The notes: generated by a model not told the origin, from the letters alone. DNA of 64,000 nt from Adiantum capillus-veneris (GCA_014529385.2 CM043945.1:149863741-149927740); one strand, 5' to 3'. Shown: positions 32,350 to 44,620, counted from the stretch's first letter. Translations and numbers: made by a program.

Positions 32350-35325
32350 GTTACAATGTAATAATACAAGTGGGATTTGCGGGCCCTCTCATCCCACCTC
32401 AAAAGTTTGACACGTGCAATAACTATCTATTTACGACGCTTGATATGCAACGATGCATGAATCGCCTTGAAAGTAGTTAAAAATAGAATGTGGGCATGTG
32501 TCCATGAATTTTGGTATCAAGGATCAAACCTACAAAATTTGGTGGATTTTGTAGTCCATTTGGTATTTTTCTCGTGAAAGTGCCTATTGGGGGTCAAAAC
32601 TGACCAAAACCAACCTTTAAAAGGTTAAATAATAGTAAACAATGGTGTGAAAAGGCTGAAATTTTCCACATCATTCATGGTGTCATGAGTTTCAAAGCTT
32701 GAGAATTGTTTGGGGAGTTCATTATTAGCACTTTCAGCTCTCTATGTGAAGGAGGAAGTAGGGTTGTTATAGGTGGTCCTATGCAGTCCAATCTTGTTCG
32801 CGTCCTGTTTTCGAGTGTCTAGAGAAGTGGATGAGAGTTTATTCTCTTCAATTTTTCACATGGGAGAGTCTATAGAAGTTTGGAGTTTTCCATGGACATG
32901 TGTGCATGAAGAATTGGCAGAAGAAGGTGTGTCTTTTTGCAAGACTATGTGATCATGTGTCAGTGCCATTAGGGTTTAAGCTACACACTAGAGTCCAATA
33001 GAGTGTAGTTTGGTGAAGCTTTTGCAATGGTTTGAGAAAGGTATTTTGTGGCTAAATTCTTTTAGTTTTTGATGGTTTTTCTTGTATCTTATGGTTTGTG
33101 ATGGTTTTTCTTGTATTTTTTGTCACCATCGAGTGTGATTTCAAACCTTGATCAGCTTGAGTCACCTTGTAGTGTCTGAGGGTAGGCAAGTGCTTGTAGG
33201 TTGATAAATTTTGTGTTTGAGTTGGGGGAGAATTTTCGTTGAGCTCTAGTGGTTATGTGTGAGGTGATGAGATAAGTGAATTCCTTATGTTGTGTTAAGA
33301 TGTCATGGTGTGTGAGCATCGCACAGTGTCTTCTTCTCCATCAACGCCCCCGTAATTTGAAGCTTACTCAATAGAGCATGGATTTTGATTAGGGAATCTA
33401 ACATGATTGGGTAACTACATGGGGCTCATAAAGATTGAATCCGATGCAAGGAATAGTGTAGGTATTAGTTCCAAACTATATGGTTTGGGGTAGTGTCTAA
33501 ACACTTATAGTTGCTAGTCATCATTTTCTTTGGGAACTTTGTTAGGGCCTCATCTTTAATGCATTTATTATATTCCTTTGAATCTGGAGGATTCTGATGA
33601 TGTTGCACATGTGGGTGCACATGGTTTGATCTATGTTAGATGCATATCCATCATAGAAGCATGCTTTGTATATATGCATTATAAAGTTGGTGCTTTGGTT
33701 ATGGGGTAGTCTTACTAATAGATATTAAAAGTGACTATAACCCCTTACAATATTGAGATTAGATATGCCATACATAGCATAAATGGTTGCACTTTTCTAT
33801 AGAAGCTTTGATTACTCAAGTTTTGCATACATTACAATTATTACCAAAAGCTTGAACACTTGATTCTGTTGAATGCCTTTTTTTCTTTGAGTGTGCAGAA
33901 TAATGGAATGCCTTGAGTGCCTAATGTGCTTGAGATGTGGCTGCTAGATTGTGTTTTTGTGGGAATAGGGCCTTGTACAAGGTGGACCCAATAAAGCTTT
34001 CTAAGTGGGAATGGTTGCTTAACCTTTAAAAGATAAAACAAATCTTTCAGTGGAGTGGATGATGTGGCATTAATTGGGTCTGCAAGGACAATCAAAGACA
34101 AGATAGCATGGACAAGGGAGAGTGTGTGCCTTCAAGTGACAAATAGCACAGAGGTAGGTGATAAGCAACACCAAGCGAGAATCTTAGCTAGTGAGCAGCA
34201 AGGACATAGTGGACTCTGGATTATCTTGGTGGCCTTTGTGAGGGCGGTAGTTGATGGGATGCACCATGACAGTGTGGGTCCTTGCAGACTTGGGTGATGA
34301 TGCTTCGTGTGCAAGAAATTGCAATCGGTAGTAGGACTGCAATGGCTACTTGATGTGCAATGAGCAACGGCCAATGATGTTGATGACAAGGGCAACCACT
34401 GGGATCCTAGAAGCACTCCTTCAATACTAGGTTGGGTGATAATAATCGCCAATGGTGCATGGTTGGCTGTAGCAGATAACAAAAAATTGAACAATAGCAA
34501 CATTGAATGATGGGGCTGCAGATAGAGACTACTTGTGTTGATGTGGTGATGCTTGCCACGGTTGATAACAGTTCAGAGCAGCACAACTCCATGAACAAGC
34601 TTGATGACAAGGCGAGTTTGAAAACGATAGCAATGAGTTATGGAATCATAAAACGTCGAGCCTTGTAGATTTATAATGAACAATAAAAATGCACCTTTAG
34701 CTTATGTAGAACCTCCTCCAAAATGAAACCATTGAAAACAAGGTCCCACCAGCACTAAATGGATATTAAAGGTTTTCCCTTTTGTGCTCTAGGCCGCACA
34801 TACAAGATTATACACTCACACACACTCAAAGGACATGCACACACAAATAATCAATCACATGCTTAAGCACAAGCAATCTGAAATTTAAGACAAATCAAGC
34901 ATGTATTCAAGATTTTTAATTTCTCCAAGCATGGGCCAAATGTGACATAAATTTGCTTGGTTGAATGCTTGTTCAAACCCTCTATGCACTTTTTTACATT
35001 CCCATTCTCAATTAATGCTTACAAGTAAAATCAATTCAGCTCAAGAACGCATATAGTGATGCATACATAATCAAGAAATTTTGATAATTTTTTTCAAAAA
35101 ACGCACAAAACTTTATTTCTCAATCTAATTATTCCTAAACATTGGCTAGGGTAGTGACCATGTAAACTTGCCCAGATCCAATGATAGAGATGGTTAGAAC
35201 TGGACTGTAGTAATCTACTCCAAAAAAGAGTTATTTATCGGTTTAGTGCTTAAAGAGAGATAGCACTAAATCTAGAATAGGGATCTAAACCATTGCAATT
35301 AGGAAATTCTTATTGCGCATTAGCT
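32350..35325. other. No gene recognised
   Basis: About 3 kb with only short, unconvincing reading frames on both strands. It is moderately AT-rich, and there is no paired LTR and no knuckle, RT or integrase motif that I can see. Part of it may be the interior of R6, whose PBS lies at the right end, but nothing in the sequence proves that. Confidence 0.6.
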
Positions 35326-35413
35326 CTGATACCACAAATGAAGCATTCAAGGTTGCAACATAGCTAATAGATAATTATGAGTAGATTAGAGAGTGAGCTC
35401 AATACACTATATG
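35326..35413 (-). mobile_element. R6: fragment of a minus-strand LTR element (PBS plus LTR end)
   Basis: GCTCTGATACCA at 35326-35337 is the reverse complement of a Met-tRNA PBS. From about 35340 (TGAAGCATTC) to 35413 would be the end of its 5' LTR on the minus strand, cut by the R7 insertion at 35413/35414. I did not find the remainder of the LTR after R7, so the assignment rests on the PBS alone. Confidence 0.45.
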
Positions 35414-36010
35414 TGTTAAGTATGGAGCCTGATTTAGCCATTGTAATTTTCTATTTTAAAATAGCACATTTATAAGGCCCCCGTTATGAGGAGAAGCCAT
35501 TGTGCGTGAAGAAAAATCACTCGTCGAAAACCAAAACTTTCACGGCCAGTCTCGAGTAAAGATCGAGATTGGCTTCGCCAGAATATTATGGCCGAACAAC
35601 GGTCGGAAAGTGGTTGGAAAATGGTCGGTTGTTTGGTCATTTGGCCGGTGGCCGGTAGTCAATGGAAGGTGGACGGTCAAAGGCATACTTGTCTTCTCAA
35701 AGGCGGCCACACATGGGCGGATTGGAGGGTCCTTTTGAACTTGTCTACACAAGGGGGGCGGCTATACACGGCTGCCTCTCATGAGAGAGGGCATCCCTTT
35801 TGGCCTATAAAAGGAGGCCATTTCTATACAAATTTCAGAGTGTGAAGTTGATGCAACAAGGTGGGTGTGAGGTGGTGAGAGTGAAGCAAGGTGGGAGCTC
35901 TATTAAGGGTGTAATCCCTTTGTAAACTACTTCTTGTTTGAAGTATTAAAGCCATTGAATGGCTACTTTCCCGTGGATGTAGCCCACATTGGATGGCCCA
36001 CGTATATCGT

Positions 36011-36011
<1 letters not shown>

Positions 36012-36051
<40 letters not shown>
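36012..36051. repeat. (CT)20 microsatellite
   Basis: An uninterrupted CT run in the R7 5' LTR, downstream of its TATA-like motif. Confidence 0.97.
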
Positions 36052-36054
<3 letters not shown>

Positions 36055-36107
36055 CTATAATCTTTTGTGTGTGAAATATTGTGTATCTCCATTAATTAAG
36101 CTACTCA

Positions 36108-36112
36108 ATTAT
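36108..36112. repeat. R8 target-site duplication (ATTAT), left
   Basis: ATTAT precedes the R8 5' LTR and is repeated at 43695-43699 after the 3' LTR. Confidence 0.93.
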
Positions 36113-36656
36113 TGTTACGAGACTGGGCACCCTCCTGTTGTAGTGGTTAGCTGCAATTGGGATAGCTGGCGTAATGGTTAATTATGTGTTGTCTATTTAT
36201 TTTACTAATTGAGTTGATGATGATTTTGTATAGTGGAATACGGGGATGAAGAGGCGATGGAAATTACTCTTGGCCATTTTATATTTGCACAGTATTTTAG
36301 AATATCATTTCAATAAGCCACTATGGCTCTGTAAATAGTTGTAGTGGGAACTCCCCTTATGGGTCATGCAAGAACTAATGAGCTTCACTCATTTACAAAA
36401 GTTGAAGTGGTTGTAAAAGAGGGGCCTCAATTTTTGGCACCTTAAACTCAAAAATAATATATTAAATACCAACTCCACAAGAGAGGTGCCGTGGAGTTTG
36501 GGGCTAGATTTAGGCCTTTCTCTTGCAAATTCTCTTCTCTACTCTCTTATGCTATGGTTATTTTGTTGAGTACTCTCTAATCTAGTCTCCATCCCTTACA
36601 CATCTCTTACACTCTCTTACAAGCATGTCTATGTCAATTCTATGATTACTGTGTGT

Positions 36657-36715
<59 letters not shown>

Positions 36716-36836
36716 ATAGTCTAGGTTTGAGTGTGTGTGCTTGGAAATTGGAAGAAGAGGTGAATAGGTTGATGGTGATGTTTGTGAGCATGTGTTGAAT
36801 AATCTAAGCAATCGATCTCCCCCTCTTCTGCCAACA
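36113..36836 (+). repeat. R8 5' LTR
   Basis: 724 bp, TGTTACGAGACTGGG...GCCAACA, with a (GT)n tract at 36649-36714. The position matching the TATA box of the 3' LTR reads CTGTAAATAG. Confidence 0.95.
36649..36714. repeat. (GT)n microsatellite in R8 5' LTR
   Basis: A GT run with one AT interruption. The counterpart in the 3' LTR (43493-43572) is longer and uninterrupted. Confidence 0.95.
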
Positions 36837-36837
36837 G

Positions 36838-36849
36838 TGGTATCAGAGC
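36838..36849 (+). other. R8 primer-binding site
   Basis: TGGTATCAGAGC, complementary to initiator Met-tRNA, one base after the 5' LTR. Confidence 0.93.
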
Positions 36850-38393
36850 AAACAGGTTCGATTTAATCAGCATCAGATTTGAATTTGAAGAAGGAATCCC
36901 CAAAGCGACAAATTTTAAATTGCAATTCATCGACCTTGCAATTCCAAGATTCAAGGATTTGTGGCAATTCAAAGATTAATCGATCGAATTTGCAAAAGAA
37001 ATTTTTCTTGGTCATTAATTGGCGGTGAACCGGCAACTAATCGGCAATCGAATCTCAATTTCGGCTTCAAGACGATCAAGAACGGGTATATTTAGCATTT
37101 AAATTTAAGCACTAGCTAACCTTGTGTATACATGAAGATACGAACGAGACAATGAGCCAACGCGGAATTGAAAGAAGTCGGAAAGCTTAATTACAACTTT
37201 GGAAGAGAAGTTGAATTTGGGAACGAGAATCGGCAAGGAGGCGACTCTTGAAAGATTTCCAGGGAAAAGGCAAAAGAAACATGATCATCAAGTGGTCGAG
37301 CTCCATTATTCAACCCTCTTCTGGCTAATCTAAACTTTCTCAGTAATATCCTCCATGCAAAGGAGTCTTAGCTGTAATTTCGACAGTCCTATTTTCTTCA
37401 TGAAGAGCTTCACGGAAACGAGCTCTTGTATGCATGCAAGGTCCACGCCTACCATCACCAAAACTGACACTGATATTGTGGGAAGTTGAGCCGTTTTCAC
37501 TTCCTGCATACGAGCTGAAAGTGGCCATAGAGTCCGCCATCACCCCCGCCTTGCTCGCGCTGCAGTCGTTGTTGATCCTCACCATCAACCAGTTCACACA
37601 CCTTTACTTAAAGGTGTGGTTAAAACCAAAAGAGTAGGCCGCCTGCAAGTTGGCCATCCATTGCATACCTAAATTAAGGGACAATTCACCCCTCCTTGCT
37701 TGAGGTTCTTGACCGACCGCCCATTGCCACTTAAAAATCTCCATTCTCTCCCTCTTCTCCACTCGCCTGCTCTCCCAACCTAATCGGGCCCCATTCACTT
37801 CCAAGGGGCAATTCTTTTTCCAGAAAGCTCGGCTTTCCATTTCTTGCAAGAAGTCGACGGGCCAACATTGGCACCGAAAATTCCCACAATTGCCACAAAT
37901 TTTGGAACGGAAATAGTCGAATTTTCCAACTTAATTCCTCCTTGACATCGACTAACTCAATGGAGCTGCCAAATTACTTGCCAAGAATCCGAACATCGTC
38001 AAATTAATCAAAAACATTTATCACTTATTTGAATAACCTACGGACTCTCTTCTACAATTGATATTGTTGTCTTCTCTGGGGGGGATACGGGAGATCGGGC
38101 GCCACGAAATTCGGCCGACTCGAAGACGCACCATTGGACCACCCACTTCTCTGGCAATTTCCTAGCGCATCGCCATTCCGGACTGGACGCCACCGCTATT
38201 TCTCAGCTAAGTACATTACATTTCTGTTATTTATTTTACTCTTTATTCCCCATATTACATCTGTGAATATCACCAAATAGCCTTTTTAAGCATTACCATT
38301 TAAATATTTATTAAAATATATATATTTTTTATTTTTATTTTAAAGGGAGAAAAATAATAAAAATAATAAAGATATAAAAAAAACCACGCAATC
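36850..38393 (+). other. R8 untranslated leader
   Basis: About 1.5 kb between PBS and gag. No convincing gene on either strand. The short open stretch at 37340-37640 shows no family motif. An A/T-rich patch at 38290-38380 precedes the gag ATG. Confidence 0.6.
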
Positions 38394-39990
38394 ATGGCAC
38401 ACCTTCCTCAGGCACCCACGATTGCGGAACAACTTCAAAATCTGCAATAATCACTCACATATGAACGCATGAGAAGGCAAGAACTTGAAGATAAATTATT
38501 GCATTCTGTACGCACCGAATCTGCACCGGCACCCAAGAAAAATAAAATTAGCAGAAAAGCCTTTACTTTCAAGGATTTTGATGGCACTAAAGATTCTAGC
38601 ACGGTTCTAGCATGGGTTAGCCAACTAGATGACTATTTTCATAATGAAGACTTTCCCGAGCGTGAAATGGTAAAATGTGCATCAAATCATCTCACTAGCA
38701 GCGCTGCATTGTGGTGGAACGCCACCAAACAACACGGAAGAAGGCCACGCACCTAGCATGCATTTAAAAAAGTGTTTTTACCCCAATTTTTTCCCACACA
38801 GTACAAAGCTAAAGCACGACGTCAATGGGATTTAATTCGACAGGGTAGAAATGAAGATGTACAGGGTTACACTGACTGTTTTTGGAATTGTTTAATTCAA
38901 TTGCAAGCTATTGAACATGTTAGTCACAGGAAATTGAAGCGAAAGTACATATCAGGCTTGGCACTACAAATTAGTGTTGAGGTAGATATGTTCGAACCAG
39001 ATTCTCTGTCAAAGGCTATTAATTTGTCTCTCAACGCAGAAAAGAAGAAAGGTGTACATTCCTCTCACACTGATCAACCTGCTAACACTAACCGCAACAA
39101 GAGACCTCCTTTCTCTACTAACCCTGACAGAAACAAACACCAAAGCCGTACTTTTTTCAAAAGACGTAGATTCGACAATTCTCCTACAACTGCTCAACCT
39201 CATACGAGCAACAACAACAACAACACCCAGCAACGAGGCAACCAAAATTCTTTCAACCAACGTTCTCCTCCAAATTCTAATGGTAACAAAAAGGTGAAGT
39301 GTTTTAAATGCTTTCAGTATGGTCACTATAAAGATAAGTGCTCAAATGGTCATGCTAAGGGCAATGGTCAATCCAATGGCCATTCCAATGGACTCAACAG
39401 AAATTCAAGTCAAAAACCCTTCAACAACAACCGCCCCAACGGAGCTACTCTTAACCTCATCAAAGATGCTACACCCGATGACAATGAAGTGGAAGCTAAC
39501 TACGGTGAGGGATATGATCCTGATTATGATAACGATGACAACTTATCCTCAGGTACTCCTATATCTCCTCACACTTTGTTTAAAGTGCAAGGCACTGTTA
39601 AGGGTGAAAATGTCACCATCCTGTTAGATGACGGTAGTAGCCATGATTTCATTTCCACACGATTGGCACAACAACTATCACTCTCTGAAATCTCATCACC
39701 TCACAAGGTCAAAACTATTTTTAATAATCAACATTTTAATTGTAAAACTCAAGTCACTGTTGAAGTTTGCATTGGAGAATTCACACAAGCACGTACATTT
39801 TTGGTAGCACCATTGCATGGTCTTGATATGATTTTGGGAATGCCATTTCGTCATGAATTTGACCCGTTGATTAATTATAAAACACGTACAATGTCTCTCA
39901 CTCATAATAATAAAAATTTCTCCATCCAAGCAACACTGGCACGACAAAAATTTCCACTTCTCTCTCACACTCAAGCCAAACGAGCAATTC
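38394..39990 (+). pseudogene. R8 gag and protease
   Basis: Starts at ATG 38394 (MAHLPQAPTIAEQL). In-frame stops occur at 38448-38450 and 38754-38756. Gag core motifs are FDGTKDSSTVLAWVSQLDDY, LTSSAALWWNA and FFPTQYKAKARRQW. After an Asn/Ser-rich stretch the knuckle CFKCFQYGHYKDKC (CX2CX4HX4C) lies at about 39300-39340. The protease has VTILLDDGSSHDFIS (catalytic Asp) and GLDMILGMPF. The chromovirus order gag-PR-RT is kept, but the RT lies in the -1 frame. Confidence 0.9.
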
Positions 39991-41713
39991 GAAAACCGGG
40001 GAAAACATATCTATTTCTACTGAAACTGAAACTTCACGTAACTCCACACACGATAAATTTCTCTCACAATATAAAAATTGTTTCATGCATGATCTGCCAC
40101 CTAGAATTCCACCATCACGTCCAGAAGACCACAAAATTGACATTATACAGGGTAGTGAACCTCCTTGTAGAGCCCCTTATCGTGTAAATCCAACCGCACA
40201 CAGGGAGATACAAACTCAAATTACTGATTTACTTGACCGAGGCCTAATCCGACCTAGTAGTTCACCATACAGAGCTCCAGTACTTCTTGTCAAGAAGAAA
40301 AATGGAACCTTTCGTATGTGTATCAACTACAGGGCTTTAAACAAGATCATCATTAAGAATAGGTTTCTTATTCCTAGAGTGGATGATCTATTAGACAAAC
40401 TGAAAGGGGCAAACATCTTTAGCAAAATTGACCTCAAATCAGGGTACCATCAAGTTAAAATGTTTGAACATGATGTCTACAAAACTGCTTTTAGAACACA
40501 AACTGGACACTATGAATTCCTTGTCATGCCATTTGGTTTGACAAATGCACCAACCACCTTCACACGCATGATGAATAGAATTTTCATTGACCATCAAGAT
40601 TTTGTGATTGTATTTTTTGATGACATTTTGGTATTCAGTAAATTTGAAGAAGAGCATAAACAACATTTAACACACGTATTTGATCTGCTTACACAAAATC
40701 ACTTGTATTTGAATCCTGAAAAGAGTTCATTTTTCCAATCTGAAATTGAATATTTGGGACACATTGTATCGAGTAAGGGAATACATGTCGATCCAAAGAA
40801 AATTGAAGCCATTCAATCATGGCCTCGACCCAAAAATTTGCATGAGCTACGATCTTTTATCGGTCTTTGTAGCTATTACAGGAAATTTTTTCATAATTTT
40901 GCTTACAAATCACATTATTTGCCTCGCCTGTTGAAGAAAACTACGCCTTATGAATGGACTAATTTGCAAGAAAGCTCATTTAATGCACTTAAACATGATT
41001 TGACTAATGCACCTGTATTGCAATTGCCTGATTTTGAAAGACCATTCTTTGTGGTAGTCACCGATGTTAGTGGAAAAGGTATCGGTGCAGTGCTTATGCA
41101 AGATAACCATCCAATTGCTTTCGAAAGTCATAAATTCAAACCATCTGAAACAAAGTTCAGTACTTATGATAAAGAGTTAACTGTTGTAGTACATGCATTG
41201 AAAATTTGGAAACACTATGTAATGGGCACTGACTTAATCATTAAAACTGATCAACAAAGTATCAAATATTTACTTTCTCAGCCCTTAATAGATGATAGAC
41301 ATATTAAGTGGGCCGCTTTTATTCAAAGTTTTCAACCCAACATTCAATACCAACCTGGTAAAGAAAACGTTGTAGCTGATGCTTTGAGTAGAAGACCCTC
41401 ACTTAATCATCTATCAACCATTACGGGAACTTCATTTGACACTATTCTTGACACTTATGCACATGATGATGACTTCAAAAGGACATGGTTGCACATGCTT
41501 GATAATTCTGTACACACATTCCTCGAATACACTATTCAAGAAAACTTCCTTTATTTCAAACAAAAATTGTGTGTGACTAAACCTTTCCGTACATTAATTA
41601 TTGAAGAATTGCACAAACCGCCTTATGTTGGACATAGAGGATTTGCTGCAACTTTTCAAAATTTATGTCGTGATTTCTATTGGTCTACTATGAGAATGGA
41701 TGTTAAACAGTAG
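39991..41713 (+). pseudogene. R8 reverse transcriptase, RNase H and integrase N-terminus
   Basis: RT: PYRAPVLLVKKKNGTFRMC, NIFSKIDLKSGYHQVKM, MPFGLTNAPTTFTRMMN and the catalytic FFDDILVFS. RNase H: VVTDVSGKGIGAVLMQ, STYDKELTVVVHALKIWKHY and KTDQQSIKYLL. Then NVVADALSRR and the integrase HHCC start (PPYVGHRGFAATF). The RT frame is -1 relative to protease, joining near a GGGGAAAA run at about 40000, either an indel or a programmed shift. A TAG at 41711-41713 separates it from the rest of integrase. Catalytic residues look intact. Confidence 0.93.
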
Positions 41714-42271
41714 GTTTCAACTTGTTTGATTTGTCAAAAAATCAAAGCAGCTACTACAGGTAAGAAATTGGGACTTTTACACCCTCTCCCCATTCCTGAA
41801 AGACCTTGGGAACATATTTCAATGGATTTTGTTACTGGTTTCCCACTCACAATGCACAAACATGACATGATATGGACTATTATTGACCGTTTCTCTAAAC
41901 AAGCATATTTCATTCCTTGTAAGAAAACACTCACAGCTGCACTTTTGTTTCTTAAGACTATTTTCCCACATCAAGCTGCACTTTTGTTTCTTAAGACTAT
42001 TTTCCCACATCATGGTTTGCCTAAAGTGATTATTTCTGATAGAGATTCCAAATTTTGTAGTGCTTTTTGGACTACTGTGTTTGACAATCTTGGCACTACA
42101 CTTGACTTCACTTCTTCATTTCACCCTGAATCTAATGGTCAAACTGAAGTCACCAACCGCACTATTATTGACTTGTTAAAGGCTTATGTTTCTTCTCAAC
42201 CTAAGAAATGGGATGATTACCTACATTTTGCAATTTGCATACAACAACACCACTCACCCTGCCACCGGTAA
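41714..42271 (+). pseudogene. R8 integrase core
   Basis: CLICQKIKAATTGKK completes the HHCC motif. The catalytic core shows WEHISMDFVTGFP (Asp), VIISDRDSKFCSAFW (Asp) and HPESNGQTEVTNRTI (Glu). A 39-bp in-frame tandem duplication (starts 41936 and 41975) repeats 13 residues ending in FLKTIFPH between the first two catalytic aspartates. A frameshift near 42230 breaks the following AYNNTTHPATGKSPFEIVYG. Confidence 0.9.
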
Positions 42272-42917
42272 GTCTCCATTTGAAATTGTATATGGTCACT
42301 CTCTTCCTACTCCTGCTTCACGTCTTTCTAATGTTGTGCCTGCGGCTGATGATTTCACTTGACTTTCATGATATTTAGGCAAGTGTGCATTCTGCCATTA
42401 AACACTCATAAGAACTTTACACCAAGCATGCTAACAAGCAACACAAGGCACACCAATTCAAAGAAGGTGATCATGTTTTACTTCGCATCGAAAAATGAAG
42501 GATCAAAAGTGTTGATACCAATGTCTTTGTTAAGCTTGCTCCTCGTTCTGATGAACCTTTCAAAATTTCAGCTGTCATTAATGATGTTTCTTTCCGTTTA
42601 GAACTACCTGCACATTGGCACATTCACAATGCCTTTCACATTAGTCTTTTACGCCCATTCCGAGGACCCCTACCTACACACCATATTTATGAAGACCCAC
42701 CTTCACTTGTAGACCAAGAAGAGCAACTCATCCCTGATAAAATAGTTGATCATGAGACCACCACTACACGCACTGGAATGGTTTATAACCATTACCTTTT
42801 GACTTTCAAGGGCCACCCTAGAGAGGATGTCAAATGGATGCCTGAAAAGTTTTTTCACAACTTCCATGACCTTCTCCACACTTTCCATCACTCACGGTCT
42901 AGTTGCTTTCTCTATTG
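42272..42917 (+). pseudogene. R8 integrase C-terminus and chromodomain
   Basis: After frame changes the text includes KSPFEIVYGHSLP, then LPAHWHIHNAFHISLLRPF and the chromodomain EEQLIPDKIVDHE...HYLLTFKGHPREDVKWMPE. In chromoviruses this domain is thought to bind modified histones and steer integration. Several indels in 42340-42540 separate it from the integrase core. Confidence 0.85.
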
Positions 42918-42942
42918 AGCAACTGAGGACAGTTGCTATCCC

Positions 42943-42954
42943 TGGTGGGAGGGA
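42943..42954 (+). other. R8 polypurine tract
   Basis: GGTGGGAGGGA directly precedes the TG of the 3' LTR. Confidence 0.85.
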
Positions 42955-43486
42955 TGTTAGGAGACTGGGCACCCTCCTGTTGTAGTGGTTAGCTGCAATT
43001 GGGATAGCTGGCGTAATGGTTAATTATGTGTTGTCTATTTATTTTACTAATTGAGTTGATGATGATTTTGTAGAGTGGAATGCGGGGATGAAGAGGCGAT
43101 GGAAATTACTCTTGGCCATTTTATATTTGCACAGTATTTTAGAATATCATTTCAATAAGCCACTATGGCTCTATAAATAGTTGTAGTGGGAACTCCCCTT
43201 ATGGGTCATGCAAGAACTAATGAGCTTCACTCATTTACAAAAGGTGAAGTGGTTGTAAAAGAGGGGCCTCAATTTTTGGCACCTTAAACTCAAAAATAAT
43301 ATATTAAATACCAACTCCACAAGAGAGGTGCCGTGGAGTTTGGGGCTAGATTTAAGCCTTTCTCTTGCAAATTCTCTTCTCTACTCTCTTATGCTATGGT
43401 TATTTTGTTGTGTACTCTCTAATCTAGTCTCCATCCCTTACACATCTCTTACACTCTCTTACAAGCATGTCTATGTCAATTCAATG

Positions 43487-43573
<87 letters not shown>

Positions 43574-43694
43574 ATAGTCTAGGTGTGAGTGTGTGTGCTT
43601 GGAAATTGGAAGAAGAGGTGGACAGGTTGATGGTGATGTTTGTGAGCATGTGTTGAATAATCTAATCAATCGATCTCCCCCTCTTTTGCCAACA
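42955..43694 (+). repeat. R8 3' LTR
   Basis: 740 bp, paired with 36113-36836. It includes a TATA-like CTATAAATAG near 43170 and a (GT)40 tract at 43493-43572. Confidence 0.95.
43493..43572. repeat. (GT)n microsatellite in R8 3' LTR
   Basis: An uninterrupted GT run, expanded relative to the 5' LTR copy. Confidence 0.97.
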
Positions 43695-43699
43695 ATTAT

Positions 43700-43727
43700 C
43701 TACTTAGCTACGTCATATTTCCTAACA
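43700..43727 (+). repeat. R7 5' LTR, last part
   Basis: The 28 bp between the R8 duplication and the R7 PBS end in TCCTAACA and complete the interrupted LTR. Confidence 0.85.
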
Positions 43728-43729
43728 AC

Positions 43730-43741
43730 TGGTATCAGAAC
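43730..43741 (+). other. R7 primer-binding site
   Basis: TGGTATCAGAAC, a Met-tRNA-type PBS with one base changed (A for G), two bases after the LTR. Confidence 0.85.
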
Positions 43742-43800
43742 AAGGTTTGCTCGTAGATAAAATATGTCAAGGAAAGGAATCCTTGAATTGAGCGGGAGTA

Positions 43801-44620
43801 ATGGTGGAGGAAGGGAAGCTCAAGATCGAGAAGTTCAACCGCAAAAACTACCAGCATTGGAAGATGCAGATTGAAGACTATCTCTACCAAAAGGACCTTT
43901 ATTTGCCACAAGGCGGTCTTGCAAAGAAGCCCGCAATGATGGCAGATGAAGCATGGATTGTCCTTGATCAAAAGGCACTGGGAACAATCTGGTTAAGCTT
44001 GGCATCAATGGTGTCCTTCAATGTTTCGGAGATGAAGACCATGGAGGACTTGATGAAGTCACTTGACGGCCTCTACAAGAAACCATCGGCATTCAATAAG
44101 GTATTTCTCATGAAATGCTTGTTCAATTTAAAATGATAGAGAATGGTTCATTTGCATAACATCTAAATGACTTTAATACCAACATAAGTTAGCTTCGATC
44201 GGTGAAAATAAATTTCTCTGACGAAGTGCAAGCTCTCCTTATACTATCTTCTCTACCAAATAGTTAGAACAGCCTTGTGAGATGGCTGCAGATAATTCTA
44301 TCCTTGGCACAAATAATCTTACGTTTGATGATGTTGTGGGTGTTCTCCTAAGTAAGGAAATGCGAAGGAGAAGCATACGAGAATCATCAAGTGCTGCACT
44401 GTTAGTGGAAACAAGAAGAAGACCTAAGGAGAGGTTCAAAAACCAAAAAGGGTCGTGATCGCTCAAGGCAGAGAAAGTCACACACAAAGTCAATTCTTGA
44501 ATGTTGGAATTGCAGCAAGAAGGGTCACATCAAGAAGGATTGTTGGTCCAAGAAGAAGGAGTCGGAGTCTCAAGACAACAAGCCAACATCGGAGGCCAAT
44601 GTGGCAGGTAAAGTAGAGCA
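43801..44620 (+). pseudogene. R7 gag with zinc knuckle
   Basis: Copia gag from ATG 43801 (MVEEGKLKIEKFNRKNYQHW), including WKMQIEDYLYQKDLYLP and LGTIWLSLASMVSFNVS. Frameshifts and stops follow 44136. The nucleocapsid knuckle CWNCSKKGHIKKDC is readable at 44502-44543 in a different frame. The gag core resembles the UBN2/copia gag type. No functional product is possible. Confidence 0.85.

Larger units (their letters stand above)
35414..36112 (+). repeat. R7 5' LTR, first part
   Basis: Begins TGTTAAGTATGGAGCC. Contains a TATA-like CCTATAAAAGG near 35804 and a (CT)20 tract at 36012-36051. It is interrupted at 36112 by R8 and finishes at 43700-43727 (ends TCCTAACA). Total length is about 727 bp. 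Confidence 0.88.
36113..43694 (+). mobile_element. R8: Ty3/gypsy chromovirus
   Basis: 7582 bp with LTRs at 36113-36836 and 42955-43694, a perfect ATTAT duplication, Met-tRNA PBS, gag, protease, RT, RNase H, integrase and a C-terminal chromodomain. The chromodomain (PDKIVDHETTTTRTGMVYNH then HPREDVKWMPEKFF) defines a chromovirus. LTRs differ by about 2% by eye apart from the GT tract. Stops in gag, a frame change between protease and RT, a stop between the integrase domains and indels after integrase make this copy defective. Confidence 0.95.

Noticed and set aside
34055-34610. Overlapping frames on both strands between 34.0 and 34.6 kb
   Set aside because: No domain, no consistent codon pattern and no flanking element structure. 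Regarded as non-coding.
35993-36181. Possible CRISPR-like or array structure near the CT and GT repeats
   Set aside because: These are plain microsatellites. No repeat-spacer alternation exists, and the genome is eukaryotic.
43328-43669. Frames through the GT tract in the R8 3' LTR (Cys-Val and His-Thr repeats)
   Set aside because: Products of the simple repeat inside an LTR, present in shorter form in the other LTR. Not genes.
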